Positions 1 to 10,281 of a DNA stretch of 64,000 nt are shown here, piece by piece (the first letter of the stretch is position 1; each line of letters opens with the position of its first letter). This DNA comes from Catenaria anguillulae PL171 (taxonomy: Eukaryota; Blastocladiomycota; Blastocladiomycetes; Blastocladiales; Catenariaceae), in contig MCFL01000011.1 in assembly GCA_002102555.1 (NCBI GenBank), positions 310,001 to 374,000 of the forward strand. Reading direction: 5' to 3'. The position numbers were made by a program, and so were the translations under genes. The notes under the pieces were generated by a model. The model saw only the letters and a list, made by a program, of their open reading frames with translations. It had not been told where the DNA came from and did not search any database.

Positions 1-39
1 CCTATCTTGCTTGCTTACACATTGACGACTCCCACCCAG

Positions 40-416
40 ATTCAAGCCCTTGATTGTCCAACAAATCCTCCGTCAAGTGCTCACCGAGCACCTCGCTGGA
101 AAGCAGTACAGCGCCGAAGACGCCTCTGCTTGGACGCGCTCGATCGCTGACGCCGCCCGCGAAAAGCTAAAAGGCTTGGCACTCGACCGCTACAAGTACA
201 TTGTACACGTCATGATTGGCGAGAAGAATGGCGAGGGTACTAGGCTGAATGCACGGTGCTTTTGGGATCCGGATACGGATAATTTGGCGCAGGAAGTGTA
301 CAGCAATGTGCGGTCCTGCCTCGATACCTTGTTTTGGCTCATCTGACAAACATTCTGACCGACCATAGGACTCTCTGTTTTGCGTGGCAGTCGCATTTGG
401 TGTCTTTTACTATTGA
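40..416 (+). CDS. Tctex1-type dynein light chain (3' part; gene begins upstream)
   Basis: Two exons are visible. The first starts at 40, right after a CCCACCCAG acceptor, so the upstream exon or exons lie outside the window. It runs to 307. An intron (308-368, GTGCGG...ATAG) leads to a last exon at 369-416. Joined, the C-terminus reads RCFWDPDTDN, then NDSLFCVAVAFGVFYY and stop, which is the hallmark end of the Tctex1 family (DYNLT/TCTEX1D2). RYKYIVHVMIGE is the central strand of the fold. Family members are light chains of dynein-1, or of dynein-2 and axonemal arms; the CFWD and FGVFYY end fits the TCTEX1D2-like (intraflagellar transport/axoneme) branch best. That assignment to flagella is inference. 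Without splicing, the reading frame would run into an unrelated tail, so the intron is well supported. Confidence 0.85.
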
Positions 417-601
417 CCAATCAAGTTGCCTCATGCATTTTTCCCAGTTGCCACTTTCTGCTTCTTCCTGTACATATATGCGTCCTTTCCGTGATCCAAC
501 TCGCCCAATACTGCATTTTCCAGTGCCGCAAATTGATTCGTACACTTGTCTCCTGCTCGTCCTCAGTCACTACGCCCCTCGACCCTCACCACGCTTAACC
601 A

Positions 602-1073
602 ACCCCTCGCCACCCACCCTGCAATCAAACAACACCCGCCCATGGCGCGAGCGGCGCCATCCACTTGAGCTTACCTGGGCTCAATGTAAGGCAATAGAGT
701 GTTCCGGAGAACATGCTGATGCCCACCGCAAAGATGCGTGCGGGCACCAAGCTCGACACCACGCTGGTTGAGTGGTCGGTATCGTTTTCAGGGGGCTTGG
801 CCCCCGGGGTGCGTACAGTCAGCGACGCGAGAATGCGACCGAGACACAATTTGCCAATGCGAGGCGTATTCCCAGAACTTGATTTTCGCGGGGTCGGTCA
901 CAAGAGTGCGCAGGCTGTGTGCCCCAAAGGCCCTGTAAACATCGAGGAGCGAGGAATGAGTCAAACATTGTGTCATTGGTCTCACAGTCATGGAGGGTCG
1001 AGGATGAGAGCCGGAACCCATATGTACCCAAAGCCAAGCAGCCAGTACTAAGCCAGAGCTGATTGCGGATCCA
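602..1073 (-). pseudogene. TMEM256/DUF423 small membrane protein, decayed copy A
   Basis: This copy parallels the neighbouring gene at 1204-1997. Recognisable blocks are GAFGAHSLRTLVTDP (after a TTTACAG acceptor), KIKFWEYASHWQI, GRILASL and FAVGISMFSGTLYC, which match the FGAHG...W..A..YQ..HS..L and FSGS.Y pattern of TMEM256/DUF423, a three- to four-helix membrane family of unknown function. The first exon lacks an in-frame ATG: the paralogue's NQLWLTGCL start is present as NQLWLSTGCL in another frame and is shortened. Compared base by base with copy B, single bases are missing near the YQ..HS block (two sites) and near PLAPW. Start loss plus three lesions makes this the best pseudogene candidate in the window, although base-call errors may contribute. 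The family call is firm; non-functionality is inferred. Confidence 0.6.
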
Positions 1074-1203
1074 TGTCGTTGCGGAACAGCAGGTCACTAT
1101 TTGCATATGATATACTGTATGCCTTGATTGCTGAGAGCGGTGAGTGGACTTGGCATAGTATAAACATGCATTTGGCCAAGACGACTGATCTGACGTGGAA
1201 GCA

Positions 1204-1997
1204 TCATGTTGGACGAGAGCGGAGCATCCAGAGATCTCTGGCAGGAGAAACAATACTGCCAAACTTGCAATTGTGAAAGGATACAACCTGAATCAAACCC
1301 AGATGGGCATTGTCTCCACTTACCAAACCTCCATCCTCCTCAATCATCCCGCACAACAACTCGCCACTCTTTGCAACCCCCAACGCCACCCACCCAGCAA
1401 TCATACACAACCCGCCCAACGGCGTGACGGGCCCCATCCACCGAAACTTGACGGGATTCAACACAAGGCAATAAATGGATCCCGAGAACATGGCAATGCC
1501 TGCAGTAAACAGGTGCCCGGGCACCAAGCTTAGCGGCGACGCGACACTGGTGTAGTTGCCCGAAGCGCCTGGGCCGAGGCGTTGTCGGGCACGCAGCGAC
1601 AGCGACACGAGAATGCCGACCGAGTGCAGGATTTGGTAGTGCGCGCGGTTTCCCAGGACTTGATTTTGGTTGGGTCAGTGATGATTTTGCGTAGGCCGTG
1701 GGCGCCAAAGGCTCTACAAAGACCGGGACACATTTTGGGTGAGTGGCGCGTGTTTGGTCGTGTGTACTTGACCTGGGGATGGGTCAGTCGAGCATGATGA
1801 TTCGTGGTGCGTGGTGGGAGCACGGGGCCCTACATTGGAGGGGCAAGTGGCCAATCTCTTGCCCAGCGAACGATACACCGGGTGGCGATACAGCCGGTGG
1901 GGGTACGCGGAGAGTATGGTCATGAGGCACCTTACCCAAAGCCAACGCCGGTGGCGGCAAGCAGGCAGCCGGTGAGCCAGAGTTGTTCGTGATTCAT
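1204..1997 (-). CDS. TMEM256/DUF423 small membrane protein, copy B
   Basis: Exon 1 (1997-1936) encodes MNHEQLWLTGCLLAATGVGF and ends at a GTAAGG donor. Exon 2 begins at 1713 after TTTGTAG and continues GAFGAHGLRKIITDP, KIKSWETA, then AHYQILHSVGILVSLSL, FTAGIAMFSGSIYC and PLGGLCMIAGWVALGV. That is the complete TMEM256/DUF423 pattern with about four hydrophobic helices. One base is missing around 1640-1650: WETA and AHYQ sit in different frames across CCGCGCGCAC. The C-terminal end beyond WVALGV is uncertain; the open frame runs to 1204 but a short terminal intron is possible. It stands head to tail with decayed copy A, so a local tandem duplication is evident. Members are inner mitochondrial or plasma-membrane proteins of unknown biochemical role. 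Confidence 0.65.
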
Positions 1998-2221
1998 TGT
2001 GTTGTTGTGCAAATGGAGACGGCTGAAGTCTGATTATGCAAGGGACATATCATCACCAAAGAGAAAGGATGGTCGTGGTTGAGGGCACGGCGTCTGCGCG
2101 TTCTGGATCGTCACCATGACGACCAATCTCATGCGGTATTTATTCTGCCCATCAGTCGATTCACAGGAAGCAAAACTGGCAAGTGCGTATATGTACAGCC
2201 CGACAGCTCACAGCTCACAGC

Positions 2222-3863
2222 TCACAATGTCGGCGACTCCAAAATAAACAAATCCTCCTCATTTGCCTTGACCCACTTGACTATGGCATTGGCGTTCCTC
2301 GTTGCCGTTGCCCTCGGCACAGCCGCGTCCCAAATGGCATACACCTCGCACCCGCCAGAGTTCCACCCCATGTAGCTGTGCCCATCTTGGTCGCCCTCGC
2401 ACCACAACAGCTTGAGCGGCGTTTCGCGATCGTGCAGCGCGGCAGAAAGCCGTGCATATTTTGTTTGAATGAGGTCGGCTGAGGGGGCAGTGTGGTAGTC
2501 GCCCCCCGTGGACCCGATTTGCAGAAATTGAACGTGTGCTTTGGATTTGTAGACAAAGTGCTTGAGGTGAGGTTCTTGAATCAGGGGGCTATTGTTTGAA
2601 TGAAATGATCATGCGTTAGATGCAAAGGTAGGAACGGACCAAGGATCAAGGGAAAGACGAACCAGCATCCAATGGGGACTCGAGGTGCTTGGATTCGAGA
2701 ATCAGCCCATTCTTGAGCATGTACTACATCCATACGCAAAGCCTCGCACGAATGAGCGACGAACCTATCTTAGTCAGCGTGTGAGGAAGCATACCTCATG
2801 CACCCTCTCTTTGGCCTCGTGCATCTCTGCAAACGCACCCACTTCGCCCGTCATCAACACCACGCCCAACTCGCTCGTGACATAAGTAACGTGTGCATAC
2901 AAGAATCCTTGGTCATTAAACTTTGGCAAACACATGGGCACCCAATGCTCGGTTCCGGGCATGACACGAAACTCGCGATGTGACGCCACCATGGTAAACA
3001 CGTTGAGCAAGTCGCTTGGGTGCAGCGAATGCGATTTAGGCCGGATCAAGGTAATCAGGTGCCCGTGGTAGATGATCATGCCATACAGCAAACCTCCCGT
3101 GGCGGGCGACGCGGTCGAGGACGACGAGGTGGTAGCGCCGGCTTTGAGCGCGTCGCCAAACTTGCGACGCACGGCCGCGGGCACGCGCACAGACTCAACG
3201 CATCCAAACAAGTATCGTAGGTCCGAATCAAATCTGTCGCAAACAGCGCCGATTTGAGTGTGGGCGGGCCCGAGGATCGGGCGCAAGTCCAGGTTGGGGC
3301 GGCGCGCAAACAGGCCCGACAGCTGAGCCTGGGTCAGAAGACTCAGGATATAGCTGTGTAAAGCCGCAAGTTGCGACCGCAGCTGTGATTCACACGGATC
3401 TGTTCGTTGACATGCAGCCACGAGAATGAGCGGCCGTCGCACGAGAAACACGAGCTGGTGGCCCGTTGGAAGACGAATCCACCGAAGTGAGTTTTCGTTG
3501 GCGCCGTCAAAGTGCGAGACGAGACTTGGAACAGGGACAGCAGCGACGTCATGTCGGATTCATCGCCGTGGCGGACATAAATCGGCTTGCCAGAGTCGGC
3601 CAGCACAAAGTAGTGCGATCTTTGGGCGCGCCAGGCGGACGAGAGTGGGTCATGATGGTCATGGTTGTTGCAGGCGTAGTGTGGTCGAGTTGCGGTGGCG
3701 GCTCGTCCTTTTCTAACGGCCCGCAGATTGGTGGTGGGTCGCTCTGGTCGGAATCATCGCGAATTGGCGGCGGCGGCAAGTCCGTGGTGGTCGTGTCAGG
3801 CGATTGTCCATGACGGTGATTCTGGTCGCCATGGTCGGTTGATTCGTTTGCGGGCGAATCCAT
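2222..3863 (-). CDS. MON1: Vacuolar fusion protein MON1 (frame-interrupted)
   Basis: MON1 pairs with CCZ1 as the guanine-nucleotide exchange factor for Ypt7/Rab7 on late endosomes and vacuoles. After an acidic, proline-rich N-terminus, the first longin domain reads HYFVLADSGKPIYVRHGDES, then GHQLVFLVRRPLILVAA, ESQLRSQLAALHSYILSLLT and NLDLRPILG, all diagnostic for MON1. The middle longin block (GLLYGMIIYHGHLITLIRP; HPSDLLNVF) and the C-terminal block (HLKHFVYKS, NSGGCEVYAIWD) follow. At least one intron lies between about 2600 and 2800, since the frames ending in EVCFL and starting at LKHFVYKS are separated there. Single missing bases are needed near 3625 (before HYFV) and near 3535 (between LSLFQ and LVSHFDG). 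The precise exon edges around 2600-2790 are unresolved. The family call is strong. Confidence 0.75.
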
Positions 3864-4234
3864 TGCACTAGGCTACGTTGACTGGTACGTACATATACTA
3901 GTTCAGTCAGCGTGAAAGTAATTGGCAAAGGACTGACTGGCGGCCCATCAATCGAGTAAAAAAACATCGAGTCGGCGCGGTCGCCATCGACTCGCTTATG
4001 TGCCGGCGACGAAGCTCACTTTTGGTTCGAAGATACACACTTGTGTAAAGCCCCACATTGCTCCTTACTGATAAAGGAATGAATGGACTGGTGTGTGTCA
4101 AGACAATAAATACATTCGATTCCATTTCGCTATTTTCAAAACATGATTCCAGTTATGCACAATAAAGTGGGGGCAATAAACGAATGCAAGATCCACACTC
4201 CACAACACCACCGCACCGGATAGGCGAGTACACT
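3864..4234. other. Intergenic, MON1 5' side and adenosine kinase 3' side
   Basis: About 370 bases lie between the MON1 start and the adenosine kinase stop on the same strand. The short open frames here look random. It presumably holds the MON1 promoter and the kinase 3' UTR; I see no further structure. Confidence 0.5.
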
Positions 4235-5416
4235 TTAGACATCCTTGTAGTTGAGCTTGGCAAAGTCCTGGGGCTTCTCAATGTTCTTGGGGTACACGGG
4301 TCCGGATTGCTGAATGACAATGTGGGCGGCCCACATACCAGCCTTGATGCAGGTGTCAATGTCGCGCTCCTGGGCAAGCTCGGCCAAGAATCCACCGACA
4401 AAGGCATCACCGGCACCGTTGGTGTCAACAATCTGCTCCTTGGCCACGGGGATGATGGGATGGTCCTCGGCCGTCACGTTGCCCTGAGCGTCCAAGGTGG
4501 CCACAATGACATCGTCGGAACCTTGCGTGAACACGACGGTGCGGGACGAGCGCCGTTCACCTTGGGCATGGTGACAATCTTCTTTGCAATCTCCTTGACG
4601 TCACGCTCGGCCCACCCGTGTGCCTCGGCAAATGCCGCGGCCTCGGTCTCGTTGCCAAACAAGTAATCCATGTACGGGATGGCGGCATCCAGCGGCTGCG
4701 TAAAGAACTGCGACACAAACGGCGCAGACAAGTTCATGCAGAACGTCTTGTTGTTCTCGGCAGCGTGCTTGGCGACAGCCATGATGGACGGCGGAGACAC
4801 GGTCAAGAAAAAGCCCGAAATGTAGTAGTACTTGGCGCCCTCAACAACGGCCCACGTCTCGGGCTGCTGCAAATGGTCCACCTTGTACTTTTCGGCGGCC
4901 GAAAGGTTGGCCACAAGTGACCGGGCAGCGCCCTTCTTGGTGATGAGCACGGCGCACGTGCCCGTGGGCACCTCGTCCGTCTTCATGTAATGGGTGGCAA
5001 CGCCGTCGGCAGCGGCCGCAGACGCAAGCTTGTCGGCAAAGTGGTCCTTGCCCACGCAGCCAATGTAGGCCGTCTTGTTGGCCGGCATGAGCCATTGGGC
5101 ACCGCGAATCGAGTTTTGCGTCGCACCGCCCGCAACGTACTCGACTTCGTAGCTAGCAATGAGCTCCTGGTACCTGAGAGAAGGGTAGGACAACGACGGG
5201 CGTGAGCATGTCGACCATTTCATGTCTACCACGTTCTCAAAAGACATGACATTGGCTCGTTGCATATACATACAAGGGCATGTGGGTGGCATCGGCAAGG
5301 ATGGCGTTGTTGGCCTCGAGGCCATACTTTTCGAGCAGCGAAGGGTCGACCTCGGCGGCAATGTCGAGCAGGGGGTTACCCATACCGAGGAGAATAGGCT
5401 GGTTGGCGGCAGTCAT
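4235..5416 (-). CDS. ADO1: Adenosine kinase (PfkB family), one frame break
   Basis: Phosphorylates adenosine to AMP with ATP, feeding purine salvage and clearing adenosine made by the methyl cycle. Exon 1 (5416-5274) begins MTAANQPILLGMGNPLLDIA and ends at a GTATGT donor; exon 2 resumes at 5173 after CTCAG (100-nt intron), giving PLYQELIASYEVEYVAGGAT. The first PfkB block is AGGATQNSIRGAQW; KTAYIGCVGKDHF and NLSAPFVSQFF are typical of adenosine kinases; the second PfkB signature is DTNGAGDAFVGGFLAEL with the catalytic Asp in GAGDAF. The protein ends FAKLNYKDV. One base is missing at about 4545-4551: MPKVNGAR and SRTVVFTQGSDD are in different frames. Length without the break, near 345 residues, equals the family norm, and the flanks are conserved, so a base-call error is more likely than inactivation. 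Confidence 0.85.
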
Positions 5417-6417
5417 GGTGTTGGATTTCGGTGTGGGACCTCAGTGCGAGACAATGTATCCGTAGCAAAGGCAGCGTTGGTTGACCAAGTAAGGAGAGAG
5501 AAATGGAGGAGGAAGGAGGGGGCTCCGCTGGCTACTTATGGGCTGCTGTCTCATGGTGTCTAGGGTGATGATGACCAACCGATCCTGTGCCTTGCATCGG
5601 GAATCCATGCACAACACAACAACAGCACATTTGCGCGAGCAGCTGAAGGCAGGCTGGGGAAATGCCACGCTTCTGCCTTCACCAGCCGATCGCGTCCATG
5701 AGCGCGTCTTCGGCTCATTTGTTCCACCCGCCCTTGCAATTGGCTCCCATGATTTCCTTGAGCGATACTGTATCGACTTCAAGGGCCAAATCCTCATCAG
5801 AACAGCTGGAGCGGGCCCTGCTCTTCTTGGTGTCCCTTTGCGGGAACACACCAGCAGGGCCACCCACTGCCTATTATCTCGTTTGCGCGATGTTTCGAAG
5901 CAGATCAACTCGCCATTTCTTCGGTGACAAGCACAAGCCCAGTCGCACTTCCCAATATAGCTACAACTCACTGCAGCCTTCGACAGACGTCGACATCCGT
6001 TTGCCCTGATTCGCTGACGGTACGGAATGGCTGGTGCTGGCACCACTACACCAGCCTTGGCACATCATCATCACGTGAAATCACACCATGTGTATCCAAG
6101 GGTTGTTGTGATGAAGCGTGCTAACTCTTCGATTGTGGTGGGGACGGAGTGGGTAGAGACTCGGCAGAGAGATAATGCAGAACGTCACACAGCAAGTCTA
6201 TCAGTAGGTAATCAAGGAACACGTGCGGGAAGCGGCAATTCAGGGCCAACACATAAAGTGGATAAATGCAAGTGAAGAGACGGACAAGAAAGGATCGGAC
6301 CGGCTAAGTAATTGAGACTAGATTATGAAGGGACAAGCAGAAAGAGTCGAGCGAGTGTGGGGCAATCAAGAAAAGAAGTGAACAAGACAGAGGCAAGTGA
6401 AGGACAGCGTGAGACAA
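5417..6417. other. Intergenic; possible small unannotated exon
   Basis: No recognisable gene is visible over about 1 kb. One minus-strand stretch at 5715-5866 has a CAG acceptor-like start and reads as plausible coding (SDEDLALEVDTVSLKEIMG, ending KGGWNK and stop), but I could not connect it to other exons or to a family. The rest probably contains the adenosine kinase promoter. Confidence 0.3.
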
Positions 6418-7904
6418 TCATTGTCTGCCCTCGTTCACCGCAGAGGCCGGTGCGTCACTTGAGACTGAGGTCGGAAGCGACACCGCGTCCTGCTTGACCT
6501 TGCTTGACCAAGGTTTCACCACAGCCCTTGACACGACCCACTGCAACCGTGTCACGTCCCGATCCTGTGTCATGGCCAACCAACGACGCAACGCAGCCTG
6601 CATATCTGCCATTGGCCGCCCACCCGCCGTGCAAAACCCGCGCTGCTCCAGAGCCACCTCCAACTCCTCCTTGGTCAACCCTTCAATCCCTTCGCGCACA
6701 AGAAGCGCATCGTCCTTGGCCAAGTGCGTCAAGTGAGCATCCAGTCGCCGCGCAAGCATGGGCCTCGGGCCAATGGCTGAAATGCTCATGATGCGGCAAA
6801 AGTGCTGCAGCGTTGGCCGATCGATTTTGCCAAACTCTGTGTAGGGCGAGTATCCCAACGGATCAATGCGCCGGAAATGCTCCCAGCCTGGGTGCGTTTT
6901 GCGAGCAGTCGCTGGCGATGCGTGTTGACTTGGTCGGGTGTCTGGCATGGCGCAGGGACCCAACCCATGTATAGGAGAAGCGGCAGGAGTTCGTCGAGGA
7001 TGAGCACGCAAAAGAGGAAGGGGACCAGGATCTGCACATCGTCCTTGGTTTGCTTGACAAGCATGTATTCGCGGCGGGTCCAGGTGGATGGATCGGGTTT
7101 GGTTTGGTGCAGTTCCTTGACGGTCACGACATTGACGCGCAAGATTTTGAGTCCCGCCCAGGTTTGCTTTGCGAGGTCACGACCCAGCGCCACCACCGTT
7201 GCGCGAGGTTGGGCGTTGGGGCGGTTAGTGTCGTAGGTGGCGTGGAATTGAAGGATGGGACAGCCGTCAGGGATGGCGGAGCTGCCGGTGGAGCGCTCTT
7301 TGGTGAAGAGACTGGCCTTGCGTCACCGAGGCCGCGACGGTGGATGTAGGAGTCGCCGCAGACGCACGTTGGTCCTCGACCTTGGACAGGAGCAATGATG
7401 GCGACGTTGCGTGAACCGAGGCTGTCAGCTGATGCATCTTTTGCGGGATGGCGTGCCGGAGGGCATCGGCTCCAGCAATTGCGGATTCTGCCAGATCCTG
7501 TGAGGCGGCGGCGGCCGCAGCCACGGCGGCAGCAGCGGAAGATGGTGTTGAGGCTGAGGAAGCCATTGCCGAAGACGAAGAAGCTGCCGCTGCGTGGTTG
7601 GATCGCCACCGTCGAGCGATGAAAAGAGGTGACTGCGATGACAACAGAAGGACGGCGGATACGGCTGTGGTGGCAGCAAGTCGCTCGTCATGGCGGGGGT
7701 TGACTCGCAAGTCAGCCGCTGTGGAATCGGGCCTATGAACGGGTTTACAGAGGTGAATAAGCCAGCTGACGGTGATGCATGGTCGCCAGCAGACCAGAAT
7801 GTACCGATGCTTTGCTTGAATCTGGGCACCAATACGGACCGAGCAAGCACATGCAAGCGGCGCCTGGCCAGCAGAATGGGTAAGCGGGCAGCGGCAGCGC
7901 CCAT
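6418..7904 (-). CDS. LETM1-domain mitochondrial protein (frame-interrupted)
   Basis: LETM1/Mdm38 proteins sit in the mitochondrial inner membrane, contact mitoribosomes and support K+/H+ exchange and membrane protein insertion. The proposed start, MGAAAARLPILLARRRLHV at 7904, is Arg- and hydrophobic-rich with no acidic residues, as in a mitochondrial presequence. An Ala/Ser-rich linker follows, then DLAKQTWAGLKILRVN, WTRREYMLVKQTKDDVQILV and VPFLFCVLILDELLPLLLYM (the LETM1 RRE...T..D...LVPF.....PF.ELLLP segment and its membrane helix). The ribosome-binding domain ends with EGLTKEELEVALEQRGF and RRWLAM. Single bases are missing near 6900 (RQRLL / KTHPGWEHF), and further frame changes occur in the linker (about 7180 and 7600). 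It is shorter at the C-terminus than yeast Mdm38 and lacks EF-hands, so it may be the LETMD1/Mrs7-like type. Confidence 0.7.
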
Positions 7905-8649
7905 GGAGGGTATTGTCACGGTGCCGACATGGTCATTGGCGAAGGCCGACTAGGTTGGCGGGATGAGGTGGGAGTGGTAGAGAGGTCGTCGGGATTTCTT
8001 GCCTCCGACACTGTCAATGGACGACGGTATGTTCAATGCTCAATCCGACATTCGGCATTCGTCAATATTCATGGCAGCTCCATTTGTGGTGTGGTAGGTA
8101 TTGTGTGTCTGCGACTGGTCTCGATAACGATTATGTCCCGTGCAAGACACGGCCGTCGATCCGCGCATGTCACCAAGGCAAACACCCAATGACGGGCTGG
8201 AAGCAGACGGAGGCAAGACGCAGTCGCTCTGGCGCACTACCTTCACTGTAATCAAGTAGAATTGCATGAAAACTACGGCGAACCGAGTGGAATCTCCAGA
8301 TAACGTTTCTTGCGTATTAGATTTTGGCTCTGGTGCTGGACCCAGCGCCTCCCAGACTGCCGCATGATTCCCACCTGTGCCACATGCAACCGGACATAGC
8401 CAACTATCGTGTTCCAGAGTTGGATGGCCCCGTGAGCTGTTTCCACAAGCCCTCGTACAAGAACTGAACATTGTTCTTTGAGAAACTGATTGAAAAATGA
8501 TGGCACATGCAAATGCGCCAGTCACGGCACGACGTGCGATTGATAGGAGGCCTGTGGATCCATGGTCGGTTCAATGCTTGCACAAAAACAGGACGAGATA
8601 GATAGTGCGTACTTGTGTCCGCTTGACCGGCTACGCTCCATACTTGCCA
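7905..8649. other. Intergenic with one doubtful short minus-strand reading frame
   Basis: Mostly unrecognised. A 79-residue minus-strand frame at 8273-8512 (starting MHVPSFFNQFLKEQCSVLV, with ETAHGAIQLWNTIVGYVRL) has amphipathic, protein-like composition and lies just downstream of the small gene at 8650-9279. It could be an extra exon or a small gene, but there is no homology I can name. Confidence 0.25.
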
Positions 8650-9279
8650 CTAAAACACGGCAGCTTGAGCGGTGACCATCTCAAGTTGCATGCGCTCAAC
8701 AGCATCAAATGCTGCCGTTCCCACTTGGGCCATTTGCTCTTGAAGTAGCTGATGCGCCATTGCCCGCGCATAATTGTCGTTTTCGAGCTCCTCGACGGTT
8801 GCCGCATACCATGTTGAGTAACAATCAGCCCACCAGCTGTAGCTGCATGAGCTGCTTGTTCCGCCTGAAACTTGTTTTCCCCAGTCGAGGCCACTGACGG
8901 AATGCGTCTGCCCGCAGGTCGGCGTTTGCACTCCATGCTTCTGGCGACATAAGTTGGGCTTGCATTGCGGAAAATGGCGACGCAATCCGCAAACGGTCGC
9001 GTACGAGAATTGCTCTGATGTTTGTCGTGCTTGTTTCTCGAAAAACAACTGAATGGCCATTGTCCAGACCAACGATTGATTTGCGTCCGCGCAAAGAAGG
9101 GCGTTAGCGGCTTTGATCTCCGAGTTCCAGAGTGCTGAGACGACTGTGGATACATAGTGCTCTTGGCACTCAATTTGCGTCGATAATGCCCGAGTTGTGC
9201 TCAACAACCGTGATCCTAACGAGCAAACCACCATTCCGGCCGTCAAGGTCCAAACAAAATGTGCGGGATGATTTCGCAA
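8650..9279 (-). CDS. Hypothetical protein with N-terminal membrane segment (frame-interrupted)
   Basis: I do not recognise this protein. It starts MRNHPAHFVWTLTAGMVVCS, whose hydrophobic stretch could be a signal anchor or mitochondrial signal. It continues in one frame through TQIECQEHYVSTVVSALWNS and WTMAIQLFFEKQARQTSEQF. Helical, Gln- and Ala-rich blocks follow in the other frames: LRIASPFSAMQAQLMSPEAW, NKFQAEQAAHAATAGGLIV and VEELENDNYARAMAHQLLQE, ending EMVTAQAAVF and stop. Three consecutive protein-like blocks, each in a new frame, imply two single-base breaks (about 8990 and 8850) in a gene of roughly 205 residues, mostly helical. The alternative is three short exons, but I see no convincing splice sites at the joins. 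Confidence 0.4.
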   Translation of the reverse strand: MRNHPAHFVWTLTAGMVVCSLGSRLLSTTRALSTQIECQEHYVSTVVSALWNSEIKAANALLCADANQSLVWTMAIQLFFEKQARQTSEQFSYATVCGLRRHFPQCKPNLCRQKHGVQTPTCGQTHSVSGLDWGKQVSGGTSSSCSYSWWADCYSTWYAATVEELENDNYARAMAHQLLQEQMAQVGTAAFDAVERMQLEMVTAQAAVF

Positions 9280-10281
9280 TGCTCGTCGTCACTGTCCATA
9301 TGCTCCTTGAAATGGACCTCGTGACCTGCTTGGTCGTCCTCGGTCTCACTCTCGATCTTTAGAGATGACGCGTCCAGGTGCTTACATATACACAAGTCGC
9401 TCAAACCCCTTGGCTGCTTGACGATTATACTCCAGGCACCTTGATTGTCTGAGGAACGAGCTCGACAACATCACTGGTAATAGCGACAATATGTCCTACT
9501 CGGATTCAGCAAAGAGGTTCACAATGGCGTGACACGGACGACTGGGCGAACTGGTATACCATTATCGAAAGAGGTTCCCGTCAAAGTGCCAAGGGGGAGA
9601 ATGACAAACGCCTTTTGCAACAGGCGTCAAACAAAAAGCGAGGTAACGGTGGCTACTTAGGCCAACCGAGTGGCAACGCACGGTGCGCTTTGTGCAGTTG
9701 ATTGCCACGGAGGATGCCATCAGCCGTGGGAAAGATGCTGAGACGAGACGCGCTTCGCGCTGTAAGTATATAAATGAGAGACATTGTCTCAAGTGTCGCC
9801 TGGCCGTGCCGTGACTATGAGTACTCTAAACATTCCATGGAGCCTATTCATCAGAAGACGGATCCGAAGCATTTTGCTGTATGAAGTCATGCCCGGCCAT
9901 TCACATGTAATACAGCTACCAACTGTAATCACAACCCCCGGCTGACCTTACTAGACGCAATGTCTCGCCCCCGCCGGCACAGTTCCCATGTCGCTCCTTG
10001 TCGAAACATTGGCCGCCGCTCGCTGCCGTTTGTCCGGTGAGGACAAACCTCTCAACGCGGCCTCAACACATCTCTACCCGCCCACCTTTTGATTGCGCGG
10101 TCGCTCGCTGAGCCGTTGTCTCTCATGATGAAGTGCAATCACGGACGGACTGATGTGGGCAATCACTGACGACCCGAGTCAACGACAACAACAGACCCGC
10201 GACTTGGAATGCAACAAGCATGGCAGACGAGTGAGTGCCTTTGTATACTAGAAAATATACAATCTAAGGGAAGCACAAGTC
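9280..10281. other. Intergenic, no recognisable gene
   Basis: About 1 kb between the small hypothetical gene and the dehydratase stop. Short frames on both strands look random in composition. No repeats, RNA genes or clear motifs are seen. Confidence 0.45.

Noticed and set aside
5441-6046. A 201-residue minus-strand frame upstream of adenosine kinase
   Set aside because: Cys/Arg/Ser-rich random-looking composition; it overlaps the adenosine kinase leader and shows no conserved block in that frame.
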